From Paenirhodobacter enshiensis (lineage in GTDB: Bacteria > Pseudomonadota > Alphaproteobacteria > Rhodobacterales > Rhodobacteraceae): a stretch of DNA of 64,000 bases. Shown one piece after another: positions 17,197-26,927 of this stretch. Made by a program: the position numbers and the translations under genes. The DNA lies in the NCBI RefSeq assembly GCF_000740785.1, contig NZ_JFZB01000002.1, positions 1-64,000 of the forward strand. The letters are read 5' to 3'. The first letter of the stretch is position 1; each line of letters opens with the position of its first letter. The notes beneath the pieces were generated by a model, which ran no database searches, was not told where the DNA came from, and was given only the letters and a program-made list of their open reading frames with translations.

Positions 17197-17262
17197 CCTC
17201 CGGGGTCTTGACTGGAGCGCCCCCGCGCCCGCCCCCACCCCGACAGACCGATGGGATCAGGA

Positions 17263-18510
17263 ATGACGGAAACTGCCTCGCTCACCACTTCGGACGGCAA
17301 GCCGCTCAAGGCCGCGCTCGCCGCTTCGCTCGCAACCCGCCGGAAGAAGGCGCTCCTGCTGGTGGCGCCGCTTCTCCTGTTCGTGTTGGTGACATTCATC
17401 GTGCCGATCGGACAGATGCTGTTCCAATCCGTGCACAACGACGGCTTCAGCTCGACCGCACCGACGCTGCAGGCCTGGTTCAAGGACCACCCCGAGGGCT
17501 CGGATATCGACGAAAGCGCCTATGCCGCGCTCGCCGCCGACCTCAAGCAGATGAAGGCCGACCGCACCGCCGGTGTCGCCGGCACCCGCATCAACTATGA
17601 CATTTCCGGCACGCAGTCGCTGTTCACCTCGACCGCGCGCAAGGCCGACACGATGAAGCCGCCGTACAAGGACGCGATCCTCGCGACGAGCGACAAGTGG
17701 GGCGACCCCAACGTCTGGCGCGCGATGCGCGATGCGTCCTCGCCCTACACAATCGACTTCTTCCTGAACGCCGTCGACATGACCCGCGCCTCGGACGGCC
17801 ATATCGTCGCCGTGCCCTCGGATCAGGCGGTCTACAAGAAGCTGTTCTGGCGCACCATCGTGATGTCTGCCGAGATCACCGTGCTGTGCCTGCTGCTCGG
17901 GTTCCCGATCGCCTTCCTGCTGGCGAACATCCCGATGCGTCACGCGATGCTGCTGATGATCCTGGTGCTGCTGCCGTTCTGGACCTCGCTTCTGGTGCGC
18001 ACGACCTCGTGGATGGTGCTGCTGCAACAGCAAGGCGTGATCAACGACCTGCTGGTCTGGCTCGGCATCATCGACAACGGCCATCGTCTGGAAATGATGT
18101 ACAACGAGACCGGCACGATCATCGCGATGACGCATATCCTGCTGCCCTTCACCATCCTGCCGCTCTATTCGGTGATGAAGACCATTCCGCCGAGCTATGT
18201 GCGCGCCGCGCGCTCGCTCGGGGCGACGTCCTGGACGGCGTTCCGCCGGGTCTATCTGCCGCAGACGCTGCCGGGGCTCGGCGCGGGCGGGCTGCTCGTG
18301 TTCATCCTGGCGATGGGCTACTACATCACCCCGGCCCTCGTCGGCGGCGCGGATGGGCAGATGATCTCGAACATGATCGCCTTCCACATGCAGAAGTCGC
18401 TGAACTGGTCGCTCGCGGCAGCGCTCTCGACCATCCTGCTGGTGATCGTCATGATCTTCTTCTGGATCTACGACCGCATCGTCGGCATCGACAAGATGAA
18501 GCTCGGCTGA
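17263..18510 (+). CDS. ABC transporter permease (PotB-like) with large periplasmic insertion
   Basis: This inner-membrane permease of 415 residues has a first helix at about residues 30-52 (LLLVAPLLLFVLVTFIVPIG), then a hydrophilic stretch of roughly 130 residues before the next helix. The remaining helices follow the usual PotB pattern, with the EAA-type cytoplasmic loop SYVRAARSLGATSWTAFRRV near residue 320. The long loop is not present in E. coli PotB (about 285 residues) and should lie in the periplasm, perhaps contacting the binding protein. ATG 17263 is preferred over ATG 17251 because GGGA precedes it at a useful distance; 17251 has no ribosome site. It lies 10 bases upstream of the second permease. 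Confidence 0.9.
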   Translation: MTETASLTTSDGKPLKAALAASLATRRKKALLLVAPLLLFVLVTFIVPIGQMLFQSVHNDGFSSTAPTLQAWFKDHPEGSDIDESAYAALAADLKQMKADRTAGVAGTRINYDISGTQSLFTSTARKADTMKPPYKDAILATSDKWGDPNVWRAMRDASSPYTIDFFLNAVDMTRASDGHIVAVPSDQAVYKKLFWRTIVMSAEITVLCLLLGFPIAFLLANIPMRHAMLLMILVLLPFWTSLLVRTTSWMVLLQQQGVINDLLVWLGIIDNGHRLEMMYNETGTIIAMTHILLPFTILPLYSVMKTIPPSYVRAARSLGATSWTAFRRVYLPQTLPGLGAGGLLVFILAMGYYITPALVGGADGQMISNMIAFHMQKSLNWSLAAALSTILLVIVMIFFWIYDRIVGIDKMKLG

Positions 18511-18520
18511 GGAGGAAACC

Positions 18521-19480
18521 ATGGCCCTACCCGTCTACGCCTCGCCGCTGGAACGCACCTGGCATTACAGCTATCTGACGATCTGCGCGCTGATCTTCCT
18601 GTTCCTGATGGCGCCGATCCTGATCGTCATCCCGCTCAGCTTCAACGCGCAGCCCTACTTCACCTTCACCACCGAGATGCTGCATTTCGACCCGAACGGC
18701 TACAGCCTGCGCTGGTACGATCAGCTCATCACCTTCGGGATGCAGCATCCCGAGGCGCCGCGCGACTGGTCGTTCTGGATGGACTTCTGGGAGAACGCGA
18801 CCTGGATGCAGGTGGCGAAGAACTCGGTCATCATCGGTATCAGTGCCACGGTTCTGGCGACGGTTCTGGGCACCATCGCCGCGCTCGGCCTGACCCGGCC
18901 CGAGATGCCCTATCGCAAGCAGATCACCGCGGTGCTGATCTCGCCGATGATCGTGCCGATCATCATCTCGGCGACCGGCATGTTCTTCTTCTACTCCTGG
19001 GTGCGGCTGCCGATGCTGTCCTTCGATGGCGGGGTTCACATCGAATTCGCGCGTCTCGCCGGCAGCTACGCGGGCATCATCCTGGCCCATGCCGCGCTCG
19101 GTATCCCCTTCGTCATCATCACGGTGACGGCGACGCTGTCGGGCTTCGATCAGTCGCTGGTGCGCGCGGCCGCAAGCCTCGGCGCCAACCCGCGCACCGC
19201 GTTCTTCCGCGTGGTGATGCCGCTGATCATGCCGGGTGTGGTGTCGGGCGCGCTGTTCGCCTTCGTCACCTCCTTCGACGAAGTGGTCGCCGTGCTGTTC
19301 ATCGCCGGCCACGATCAGCAGACCATCCCGCGGCAGATGTGGAACGGTATCCGCGAACAGATCAGCCCGGCGATCCTCGCCGTCGCAACGATCCTCGTGG
19401 CGGTGTCGATCCTGCTGCTGGCAACGGTCGAGCTGCTGCGCCGCCGCTCGGAGCGTCTGCGCGGCGTCACGCCGAGCTGA
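18521..19480 (+). CDS. ABC transporter permease (PotC-like)
   Basis: The 319-residue second permease pairs with the preceding one to form the transmembrane channel. It has a first helix near residues 19-40, a periplasmic loop of about 60 residues, further helices, and the EAA loop QSLVRAAASLGANPRTAFFRVVMP near residue 210. The ribosome site GAGGAAACC directly precedes the ATG ten bases after the previous stop, so the permeases are translated from one message. It ends the operon, followed by a clear terminator. Confidence 0.92.
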   Translation: MALPVYASPLERTWHYSYLTICALIFLFLMAPILIVIPLSFNAQPYFTFTTEMLHFDPNGYSLRWYDQLITFGMQHPEAPRDWSFWMDFWENATWMQVAKNSVIIGISATVLATVLGTIAALGLTRPEMPYRKQITAVLISPMIVPIIISATGMFFFYSWVRLPMLSFDGGVHIEFARLAGSYAGIILAHAALGIPFVIITVTATLSGFDQSLVRAAASLGANPRTAFFRVVMPLIMPGVVSGALFAFVTSFDEVVAVLFIAGHDQQTIPRQMWNGIREQISPAILAVATILVAVSILLLATVELLRRRSERLRGVTPS

Positions 19481-19504
19481 TCCACAGCCCCCTCCGACAA
19501 GACG

Positions 19505-19533
19505 AAGGCCGCGCTTCCGGGCGCGGCCTTTCT
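19505..19533 (+). terminator. Rho-independent terminator of the polyamine ABC operon
   Basis: A perfect 10-bp stem AAGGCCGCGC / GCGCGGCCTT with a 6-base loop is followed by TCT. It sits between convergent genes and is symmetrical enough to act on the reverse-strand regulator gene too. Confidence 0.85.
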
Positions 19534-19561
19534 CATTCCCCCCCTGCCCTCTCGCCGGGTC

Positions 19562-21010
19562 TCAGCTCCCGCCCTCCTCGCCATGCGGCGATTCGAAATG
19601 GAAGCTGGAGATGCCGCGCTCGCGTTCCGAAAACCGGAACGGGCGGTTGATCGGCGGATAGGCGCGCGACGCGCAGTTCTGCCGCTCGCACAGGTAGCAG
19701 TTCACCCCGACCGGCGTCGGGCGGATCTGCGTCAGGTCGAGCGACCGGGCATAGATCAGCCGCGGCGCATAGGCGATGTCGCAGCCGAGCCCGATGGCGA
19801 AGCGCGCCGCAGGTTCCGAATAGCTGCCGATATGGCGCGTCACCGTCCGTGCGATGGAGAAATACGCCGTCCCGTCCGGCATCCCGATCACCTGGGTCTG
19901 CACGCGGTCGGGCTGTTCGAAGCAGCTGTGCACGTTCCACAGCGGACAGGAGCCGCCGAATTTCGAGAAATGGAACCGCCCGGCACTGAACCGTTTCGAC
20001 ACGTTCCCCGCCCGGTCCATGCGCACGAAGAAGAACGGAATGCCGCGCGCTTCGGGCCGTTGCAGGGTGGTCAGCCGGTGCGCTACCTGCTCGTAACTGG
20101 TGCCGAAGCGCTGGCTGAGCAGCTCGACATCGTAATGCTCGGTCTCGGCGTTGCGCAGGAAGCGGCTGTAGGGCATCAGCAGCGCCGCGCCGAAGTAATT
20201 CGCCAGGCTCGCCCGTGCGAGCGGCACCGCCTCGGGCGAGAAGCGGGCGGCCTGAACCTCTTTCTCGATCAGCTCGCCATATTCCAGCCGGGCGAGCTGC
20301 ACCGCGATCTGAAAGCGCCGGCCGGGCTGATCCAGACGCTCGGACAGGTTCAGATGCTTGCGATGCGGGTCCATCAGCCGAAGATGATCGGGCATCACCT
20401 CATGGGGCAGGATGCGGACGCGGAAGCCGTGCCGCTCGCGCAGCCGTTCGGACAGCACGATCTGCGGCTCGGTGCGGTCGATGGGCAGCTCCTCGGCCAG
20501 CGCCTCGGCGGCACGGTCGAGGCTGTCGATATGGTTGCTGCGCGCCTGAAGATAGCTGCGCACCTCGTCGACCGGACGGGCCGACTGCTCCAGCATCTCG
20601 ACCTTCTCGCGATCCGACAGCGGGCTGTCCTCCGACGCGCGCGCCATGCTCCTGTAAAGATCGTGCAATCTGAGCAGCGCCCGCGCGAGGCCGGGCGAGG
20701 CATTCACCGCATCCTCGATCTCGCTGCGCGCCACGGTCTCGGCGAAAACCGGGTCTTTCAGCGCGGCCTCCACCTCTCCCTGAAGCTGCATGTCCTGCGC
20801 GCCGGCGATGTCGCGCGGCGCGAAATCGTAAACTTCCGACAGTCTTAACAACAGCTTGGCGCTGATCGGGCGCTGGTTCGCCTCGATCAGCGTCACGTAG
20901 CTTGGCGAGACCCCGAGGTCATGCGCCATCTGTGCCTGCGTGATCCCCAGCGTCCTGCGCAGCCGTTTCAGACGCGCGCCGATGATCAGCTTCTCCCCCC
21001 TCTCCGTCAT
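19562..21010 (-). CDS. RamB/ScfR-type transcriptional regulator of acetate metabolism
   Basis: The 482-residue regulator has an N-terminal XRE helix-turn-helix (about residues 10-66: RRTLGITQAQMAHDLGVSPSYVTLIEANQRPIS), a central ImmA/IrrE-like (DUF955) domain in which the HExxH zinc motif is degenerate (LARLEYGELIE), and a C-terminal DUF2083 domain with clustered Cys (SCPLWNVHSCFEQ, CYLCERQNC). This is the architecture of RamB of Corynebacterium, which controls isocitrate lyase and malate synthase, and of ScfR-like short-chain acyl-CoA regulators in alphaproteobacteria. It is divergent from malate synthase, with isocitrate lyase beyond, so control of the glyoxylate bypass is very likely. The Cys pairs could bind metal or an iron-sulfur cluster; this is inference. 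Confidence 0.9.
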   Translation of the reverse strand: MTERGEKLIIGARLKRLRRTLGITQAQMAHDLGVSPSYVTLIEANQRPISAKLLLRLSEVYDFAPRDIAGAQDMQLQGEVEAALKDPVFAETVARSEIEDAVNASPGLARALLRLHDLYRSMARASEDSPLSDREKVEMLEQSARPVDEVRSYLQARSNHIDSLDRAAEALAEELPIDRTEPQIVLSERLRERHGFRVRILPHEVMPDHLRLMDPHRKHLNLSERLDQPGRRFQIAVQLARLEYGELIEKEVQAARFSPEAVPLARASLANYFGAALLMPYSRFLRNAETEHYDVELLSQRFGTSYEQVAHRLTTLQRPEARGIPFFFVRMDRAGNVSKRFSAGRFHFSKFGGSCPLWNVHSCFEQPDRVQTQVIGMPDGTAYFSIARTVTRHIGSYSEPAARFAIGLGCDIAYAPRLIYARSLDLTQIRPTPVGVNCYLCERQNCASRAYPPINRPFRFSERERGISSFHFESPHGEEGGS

Positions 21011-21147
21011 GACAGACCTTACAACCTCCGTTGGCCCATGGTGACAAAAGTTACAGACTTACCCTTTCTTTACAAATACTTATTCACTCCTCCAGCCACA
21101 TTACTAACATCACAGTATCGACCGAATCCAGCAGAAAGGCCCGAGCC
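21011..21147. promoter_or_regulatory. Divergent control region between ramB-like gene and malate synthase
   Basis: The 137-bp region has the motif TTACA three times on the same strand (21019-21023, 21051-21055, 21070-21074), the last two within CAAAAGTTACAG and CTTTACAAATA. It is notably AT-rich for this genome. Corynebacterial RamB sites contain AAAGTTTGCAAA-like sequence; the CAAAAGTTACA and TTTACAAA segments resemble that loosely. Assignment of an operator is inference. Confidence 0.4.
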
Positions 21148-22779
21148 ATGAACCTTGCAACGCCTTCCCACATGATCCGCAACGCCGAGCGTCCCGTGGT
21201 TCTGCGCGACGTTCCGGGTCAGGCCCGCGTGCTGACGCCCGAGGCCCTCGACTTCATCGGCGCGCTTCAGGCGCGCTTCGGCCAGAAGCTGAACGCGCTG
21301 ATGGTGGCCCGCGAGCGCCGTCAGGAACGTTTCGACGCCGGCAAGCTCCCCGATTACCTCGAGGAGACCACCGACATCCGCCGCGGCCTGTGGCAGGCCG
21401 CCCCGGTGCCGCCGGCGCTCATTGACCGCCGCGTCGAGATCACCGGCCCGGTCGAGCGCAAGATGATGATCAACGCGCTGAACTCTGGCGCGAAGGTGTT
21501 CATGGCGGATTTCGAGGATGCCTCGGCGCCGCGCTTCGACATCATGATCGCCGGGCAGGAGAACTGCATCGACTACACTCAGGGCACGCTCGCCTTCGAC
21601 GATCCGAAGACCGGCAAGGCCTACCGGCTGAACGAGGAGACCGCGGTGATGATCGTGCGTCCGCGCGGTCTGCACATGGCCGAGGCGAACGTGATCTCGG
21701 GCGGTTACGCGGTCTCGGCGGCGCTGTTCGACTTCGGCCTGCACCTGTTCCACAACGGCCGGGCGCTGGCCGAGACCGGACGCGGCCCGTTCTACTACCT
21801 GCCGAAGATCGAGAGCCACCGCGAGGCCCGGTTCTGGAACGAGGTGTTCGTGTTCGCGCAGGAGGCCATCGGCCTGCCCGCCGGCACGATCAAGGCCACC
21901 GTGCTGATCGAGACCCTGCCCGCCGCCTTCGAGATGGACGAGATCGTCTGGGAGCTGCGCGATCATATCGCCGGGCTGAACTGCGGCCGCTGGGATTACA
22001 TCTTCAGCTACATCAAGACGCTGCGCGCCCATGCCGGCCGCGTGCTGCCCGACCGCGCCCAGGTCACCATGGACCGCGCGTTCCTGGCGAGCTACGCGGC
22101 GCGTCTGGTCAAGGTCTGCCACCGGCGCGGCATCCACGCCATGGGCGGCATGTCGGCGGCGATCCCGGTCAAGGGCGACGATGCCGCCAATGCCGAAGCC
22201 TTCGCCAGGGTGCGTGCCGACAAGCTGCGCGAGGTGACGCTCGGCCATGACGGGACCTGGGTCGCCCATCCCGATCTGGTGCCGGTGGCGATGGAAGTGT
22301 TCGACGCCGAGATGCCGGGGCCGAACCAGATCCGCAAGCCGCGTCAGGAATGGCGGATCGAGCCCGAGATGCTCTTGCAGCCGCATCAGGGCACGATCAC
22401 CGAGGTCGGTCTGGTCACCAACATCTCTGTCGCCATCGAATACCTTGCGGCGTGGCTGTCGGGGCGCGGCGCGGTGCCGATCCACAACCTGATGGAGGAT
22501 GCCGCCACCGCCGAGATCAGCCGTGCCCAGCTGTGGCAGTGGATGAAGCACGGCGCGCCGATCCAGACCGACGCGGGCGAGCGCCGGCTGAACCCCGACT
22601 GGCTGGCCGAGCTGATCCAGGCGGAGATCGTGCGCATCCTCGGCCGGCTCGGTCCCGGCGGGTTCCACCGCGGGCACTACGCCTCGGCGGCGCGGATCGT
22701 GCAGGAAGCGGCCACCGCCGAGACCCTGCCCGCCTTCATCACCACCCCGGCCTATCAGGTGCTCAACGCGCTCGACTGA
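21148..22779 (+). CDS. aceB: Malate synthase A
   Basis: The 543-residue enzyme condenses glyoxylate with acetyl-CoA to malate, the second step of the glyoxylate bypass. It carries the malate synthase signature DHIAGLNCGRWDYIF (about residues 271-285), the MVRPRGLHM-like segment IVRPRGLHMAEANV, KVFMADFEDASAPRF and the C-terminal catalytic MEDAATAEISR. Size and motifs match the A type (about 530 residues) rather than the longer G type. The frame stays open upstream to 21031, but ATG 21148 follows AGAAAGG at eight bases and gives the family N-terminus. It is followed by a repeat-element hairpin and then isocitrate lyase on the same strand. Confidence 0.95.
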   Translation: MNLATPSHMIRNAERPVVLRDVPGQARVLTPEALDFIGALQARFGQKLNALMVARERRQERFDAGKLPDYLEETTDIRRGLWQAAPVPPALIDRRVEITGPVERKMMINALNSGAKVFMADFEDASAPRFDIMIAGQENCIDYTQGTLAFDDPKTGKAYRLNEETAVMIVRPRGLHMAEANVISGGYAVSAALFDFGLHLFHNGRALAETGRGPFYYLPKIESHREARFWNEVFVFAQEAIGLPAGTIKATVLIETLPAAFEMDEIVWELRDHIAGLNCGRWDYIFSYIKTLRAHAGRVLPDRAQVTMDRAFLASYAARLVKVCHRRGIHAMGGMSAAIPVKGDDAANAEAFARVRADKLREVTLGHDGTWVAHPDLVPVAMEVFDAEMPGPNQIRKPRQEWRIEPEMLLQPHQGTITEVGLVTNISVAIEYLAAWLSGRGAVPIHNLMEDAATAEISRAQLWQWMKHGAPIQTDAGERRLNPDWLAELIQAEIVRILGRLGPGGFHRGHYASAARIVQEAATAETLPAFITTPAYQVLNALD

Positions 22780-22797
22780 GCCGCCACGAAGACAAGC

Positions 22798-22831
22798 GAG
22801 GGGGCTCTGCCCCCTCACCCCCGGGATATTT
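22798..22831 (+). repeat. Intergenic repeat element, copy 1 (3' end of aceB)
   Basis: GAGGGGG-CTCTG-CCCCCTC forms a 7-bp hairpin followed by ACCCCCGGGATATTT. This is the reverse-oriented form of the element found at four other gene ends. Confidence 0.8.
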
Positions 22832-22906
22832 GCGGAAAGCCGAAAGGGAGGCCGCCGCGCTCCGGGGGAAAACACGGGCAACACGCTTTCAGGAGGAGAG
22901 ACCATC

Positions 22907-24517
22907 ATGACCCATCGCAAGACCTATGCCGAACTCGAGGCCGAGACGCGGGCGCGCTACCCCTCGGGGCAGACGCCGGGCGGTGTCACCGTCGAGGATA
23001 TCGTGCAGCTGAAGATCCAGAACACCTGGAACACGCATCTCGATATCGCGCGCGAGATGGCCGGGGTGATGCGCGCCGACATGGCCGCCTATGATGCGGA
23101 CCCTACGCGCTTCACCCAGTCGCTCGGCTGCTGGTCGGGGTTCCATGCGCAGCAGATGATCAAGGCGGTGAAGCGGATGCGCGGCACGGCGCGGGGGACC
23201 TATGTCTACCTCTCGGGCTGGATGGTCGCCGGTCTGCGCAACACCTGGGGCCATCTGCCCGACCAGTCGATGCATGAGAAGACCGCCGTGGTCGAGCTGA
23301 TCGAGGAGATCTATGTCTCGCTGCGTCAGGCCGACGAGGTGGCGCTGAACGATCTGTTCAAGACGCTGAAGGCCGCCACCACCGAGGCCGAGCGCGCCGC
23401 CGCCATCGCCGCCATCGACGGCTTCGAAACCCATGTCGTGCCGATCATCGCCGACATCGACGCGGGCTTCGGCAACGAGCACGCGACCTATCTTCTGGCG
23501 AAGGAGATGGTCAAGGCGGGGGCCTGCTGTCTGCAGATCGAGAACCAGGTCTCGGACGCCAAGCAGTGCGGTCATCAGGACGGCAAGGTCACCGTGCCGC
23601 GCGAGGACTTCATCGAGAAGCTGCGCGCCTGCCGTCTGGCCTTTGAGGAGCTGGGGGTGGATCAGGGCGTGATCGTGGCGCGCACCGACAGCCTTGGCGC
23701 CGGTCTGACGCAGAAGGTGCCGGTCAGCCAGCATCCGGGCGATCTGGCGTCGGAGTACATCAAGTGGCTGAAGACCGATCCGATCACCGCCGAGAACCCG
23801 ATGCGTGAAGGCGAGCTGGCGCTGTATCAGGACGGTCAGTTCGTGAAGCCGGTGCGCCTGCCGAACGGCCTGTTCCCGTTCAAGGCCGGCACCGGCAGGG
23901 CGCGGGTGGTCGAGGACTGCATCGCCAACCTGACGCTCGGCGGCGCGGATCTGTTGTGGATCGAGACCGATACGCCGAACGTCGACGAGATCGCCGCGAT
24001 GGTGTCGGAGATCCGTCAGGCGGTGCCGAACGCGAAGCTGACCTACAACAACTCGCCGAGCTTCAACTGGACGCTGAACCTGCGCAAGCAGGTCCGCAGC
24101 CAGTGGATCGCCGAAGGCAAGATCGCTGAAGGCGATTACCCCGAGGGCAACGAGCTGATGAAGGCCGATTTCGACGCGACCGAGCTGGGCCGCGAGGCGG
24201 ATGCGCGGTTGCAGCGCTTCCAGCACGACATCTCGACCCGTGCGGGCGTGTTCCACAACCTGATCACGCTGCCGACCTTCCATCTGACCGCGAAGTCGAT
24301 GGACGAGCTGAGCCGCGGCTACTTCGGCGAGGAGAAGATGCTGGCCTATGTCTCGACGGTGCAGCGTCAGGAGATCCGCCGCGGGGTCTCGGCGGTGAAG
24401 CATCAGCACGAGGTGGGCTCGGATCTGGGCGACACGTTCAAGGAGATGGTCGGCGGCGAGCGCGCGCTGAAGGCCGGCGGTCACGCCAACACGATGAACC
24501 AGTTCGCGGCCGAGTGA
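22907..24517 (+). CDS. aceA: Isocitrate lyase (long form)
   Basis: The 536-residue enzyme cleaves isocitrate to glyoxylate and succinate. It has the catalytic loop as KQCGHQ (Lys219-Gln-Cys221-Gly-His223), the substrate/Mg segments IIADIDAGFGN and IVARTDS, the WIETDTP motif, and the conserved end segment with TFKEMVGG. At 536 residues it belongs to the longer isocitrate lyase group rather than the about 430-residue E. coli form. It lies 127 bases after aceB, separated by a repeat hairpin, with the ribosome site AGGAGGAG directly before the ATG. Together with aceB it allows growth on acetate or fatty acids; many Rhodobacter relatives use the ethylmalonyl-CoA pathway instead. Confidence 0.95.
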   Translation: MTHRKTYAELEAETRARYPSGQTPGGVTVEDIVQLKIQNTWNTHLDIAREMAGVMRADMAAYDADPTRFTQSLGCWSGFHAQQMIKAVKRMRGTARGTYVYLSGWMVAGLRNTWGHLPDQSMHEKTAVVELIEEIYVSLRQADEVALNDLFKTLKAATTEAERAAAIAAIDGFETHVVPIIADIDAGFGNEHATYLLAKEMVKAGACCLQIENQVSDAKQCGHQDGKVTVPREDFIEKLRACRLAFEELGVDQGVIVARTDSLGAGLTQKVPVSQHPGDLASEYIKWLKTDPITAENPMREGELALYQDGQFVKPVRLPNGLFPFKAGTGRARVVEDCIANLTLGGADLLWIETDTPNVDEIAAMVSEIRQAVPNAKLTYNNSPSFNWTLNLRKQVRSQWIAEGKIAEGDYPEGNELMKADFDATELGREADARLQRFQHDISTRAGVFHNLITLPTFHLTAKSMDELSRGYFGEEKMLAYVSTVQRQEIRRGVSAVKHQHEVGSDLGDTFKEMVGGERALKAGGHANTMNQFAAE

Positions 24518-24632
24518 GGCCCCGAAGCGGACCGGCGGGGATCGGGTGACTCTGCCCCGCCGTCCGGAACGCCGCTCTCCGCGAGGGGGCGGCGTTTCGG
24601 TTTTCGGAGGTGGTGTTCGCGCAGAGGTCGCC

Positions 24633-24681
24633 GGGGGCTCTGCCCCCGCTGCGGCGAGCCGCAGCTCCCCCGGGATATTTT
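24633..24681 (+). repeat. Intergenic repeat element, copy 2 (3' end of aceA)
   Basis: GGGGGCTCTGCCCCC hairpin, a second 8-bp palindrome (GCTGCGGC / GCCGCAGC) and then TCCCCCGGGATATTTT. The inner palindrome takes the place of the spacer seen in other copies. Confidence 0.8.
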
Positions 24682-24737
24682 CGGAAAGATGAAAGGCAGG
24701 GCGTCGCGCAGGGTGGCACGCGCGGGCCCGGACAGGA

Positions 24738-24764
24738 AAACGCCCCCTTGCGGGGGCGTTTCGC
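24738..24764 (-). terminator. Rho-independent terminator of rpoD
   Basis: A perfect 10-bp stem AAACGCCCCC / GGGGGCGTTT with a 4-base loop; on the reverse strand the stem ends in a TTTT run. It lies directly after the rpoD stop. Confidence 0.9.
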
Positions 24765-26768
24765 TTACTGGTCGAGGAAGCTGCGCAGCTTGCGCGAGCG
24801 CGAGGGGTGCTTGAGCTTGCGCAGCGCCTTCGCCTCGATCTGGCGGATACGTTCACGGGTGACCGAGAACTGCTGACCGACTTCCTCCAGCGTGTGATCG
24901 GTGTTCATGCCGATGCCGAAGCGCATCCGCAGCACGCGTTCCTCGCGCGGGGTGAGCGAGGCGAGCACGCGGGTCGTGGTTTCCTTCAGGTTCTCCTGAA
25001 TGGCGGAATCCAGCGGCAGGATCGCGTTCTTGTCCTCGATGAAATCGCCCAGCTGGCTGTCTTCCTCGTCGCCGATCGGCGTTTCGAGCGAGATCGGCTC
25101 CTTGGCGATCTTCATCACCTTGCGGACCTTCTCGAGCGGCATCTGCAGCTTCTCGGCCAGCTCTTCGGGCGTCGGCTCGCGGCCGATTTCGTGCAGCATC
25201 TGACGACCGGTGCGCACGAGCTTGTTGATCGTCTCGATCATGTGGACCGGGATGCGGATCGTGCGCGCCTGATCGGCGATCGAGCGGGTGATCGCCTGGC
25301 GGATCCACCAGGTCGCATAGGTCGAGAACTTGTAGCCGCGGCGATACTCGAACTTGTCCACCGCCTTCATCAGGCCGATGTTGCCTTCCTGAATGAGGTC
25401 AAGGAACTGCAACCCGCGGTTGGTGTATTTCTTGGCGATCGAGATCACCAGACGCAGGTTCGCCTCGACCATTTCCTTCTTGGCCTGACGGGCTTCCTTC
25501 TCGCCCTTCTGCACCTGGTTCACGATGCGGCGGAATTCCGAGATGTCGACGCCGACATACTGGCCGACCTGCGCCATCTCGGCGCGCAGCTCGTCGACCT
25601 TGTCGCCCGACTTCTCGAACAGCGTGGCCCAGGCCCGGCCGCCCTTGGCCTTCATCCGTTCGGCCCAGGTCGGGTCGAGCTCGTAGTTACGGTATTCCTC
25701 GATGAACTCGCGGCGCGCTACCTTGGCGGTGTCGGCAAGCTTCACCATCGCCGAGTCGATCGACATGATGCGCTTGTTGATGCCGTAAAGCTGATCGACC
25801 AGCGCCTCGATGCGGTTGTTGTGCAGGTGCAATTCGTTGACCAGCGCGACCATTTCCGAGCGCAGCTTCTGATAGGCGGCTTCCTCGGCGACCGAGAACG
25901 TGCCGTCCTCGTTCAGCGTCGCCGACATGCGCAGATCCTGCATCTCGGCGAGACGCGCGTAATCGCCCGCGATCGCCTCGAGGGTTTCGAGCACCTTCGG
26001 CTTCAGCGCCGTTTCCATCGCGGCGAGGGACATGTTCGACCCTTCGTCGTCCTCGTCCTCTTCCTCCGTGCGGATCGGATTGCCGTCGGCATCGAGTTCG
26101 GGTTCGGCGCGGCGCGGCGCGGCGGGACCGGCCGAAGCGGCCTCGCCGGTCTCGATGACCATCCCCTCGACCGGGCCTTCGAGATCGTCCTCGCCTTCGA
26201 GAGACCGCCCGAAGGTCGCCTCGAGGTCGATGACGTCGCGCAGAAGGATGTCCTCGTTCAGCAACTCGTCGCGCCAGATCGTGATCGCCTGGAAGGTCAG
26301 CGGGCTTTCGCACAGCCCGGCGATCATCGTGTTGCGGCCGGCCTCGATGCGCTTGGCGATGGCGATCTCGCCCTCGCGCGACAGAAGCTCGACCGAACCC
26401 ATCTCGCGCAGATACATCCGCACCGGATCATCGGTGCGGTCGAGCGTCTCGTTGGTCGAAGACGCGACGGCAAGCGCATGCGAGCCGTTGCCCGAGCCGG
26501 TGGTGGCCACGGGGGTTTCGGGTTCCTCGGTCTCCTCGGCCTCGACGACATTGATGCCCATTTCCGAGAGCATCGACATCACGTCCTCGATCTGGTCGCC
26601 CGAGACCTGATCGGGCGGCATCACCGCGTTCAGCTGATCGTAGGTGATGAACCCGCGTTCCTTCGCCTCTGCGATCATGCGCTTGACCGCAGCCTTGCTC
26701 ATGTCGAACGAGGTATCCTCGTCAACGTTGTTCTCGGGCTTGGTATCGTCGATGTCCTTGGCGGCCAT
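24765..26768 (-). CDS. rpoD: Primary RNA polymerase sigma factor (sigma-70)
   Basis: The 667-residue housekeeping sigma factor shows region 1.1 at the N-terminus ([25 protein letters not shown]), region 1.2 ([30 protein letters not shown]), an acidic non-conserved insertion, and region 2 ([57 protein letters not shown]). Region 3 (HMIETINKL) and region 4 ([16 protein letters not shown] through [17 protein letters not shown]) follow. Length and motif order are standard for alphaproteobacteria. It follows dnaG on the same strand by about 160 bases, the usual arrangement, and ends in a strong terminator. Confidence 0.98.
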   Translation of the reverse strand: MAAKDIDDTKPENNVDEDTSFDMSKAAVKRMIAEAKERGFITYDQLNAVMPPDQVSGDQIEDVMSMLSEMGINVVEAEETEEPETPVATTGSGNGSHALAVASSTNETLDRTDDPVRMYLREMGSVELLSREGEIAIAKRIEAGRNTMIAGLCESPLTFQAITIWRDELLNEDILLRDVIDLEATFGRSLEGEDDLEGPVEGMVIETGEAASAGPAAPRRAEPELDADGNPIRTEEEDEDDEGSNMSLAAMETALKPKVLETLEAIAGDYARLAEMQDLRMSATLNEDGTFSVAEEAAYQKLRSEMVALVNELHLHNNRIEALVDQLYGINKRIMSIDSAMVKLADTAKVARREFIEEYRNYELDPTWAERMKAKGGRAWATLFEKSGDKVDELRAEMAQVGQYVGVDISEFRRIVNQVQKGEKEARQAKKEMVEANLRLVISIAKKYTNRGLQFLDLIQEGNIGLMKAVDKFEYRRGYKFSTYATWWIRQAITRSIADQARTIRIPVHMIETINKLVRTGRQMLHEIGREPTPEELAEKLQMPLEKVRKVMKIAKEPISLETPIGDEEDSQLGDFIEDKNAILPLDSAIQENLKETTTRVLASLTPREERVLRMRFGIGMNTDHTLEEVGQQFSVTRERIRQIEAKALRKLKHPSRSRKLRSFLDQ

Positions 26769-26927
26769 GGGGGCTCCTGCAGGGGCTATTCGGGCAAACG
26801 GCGCGCCGCGGGGATTGCGGCGCGACGGAATCGAATCGTCACCGGGCGTTGTAGCGAATCGCTCCGGCGAATCACAGGGCCGAATCGGCCCTTTCCGGGA
26901 GTGAACCGGCCGGAAACCGGACCGTGC

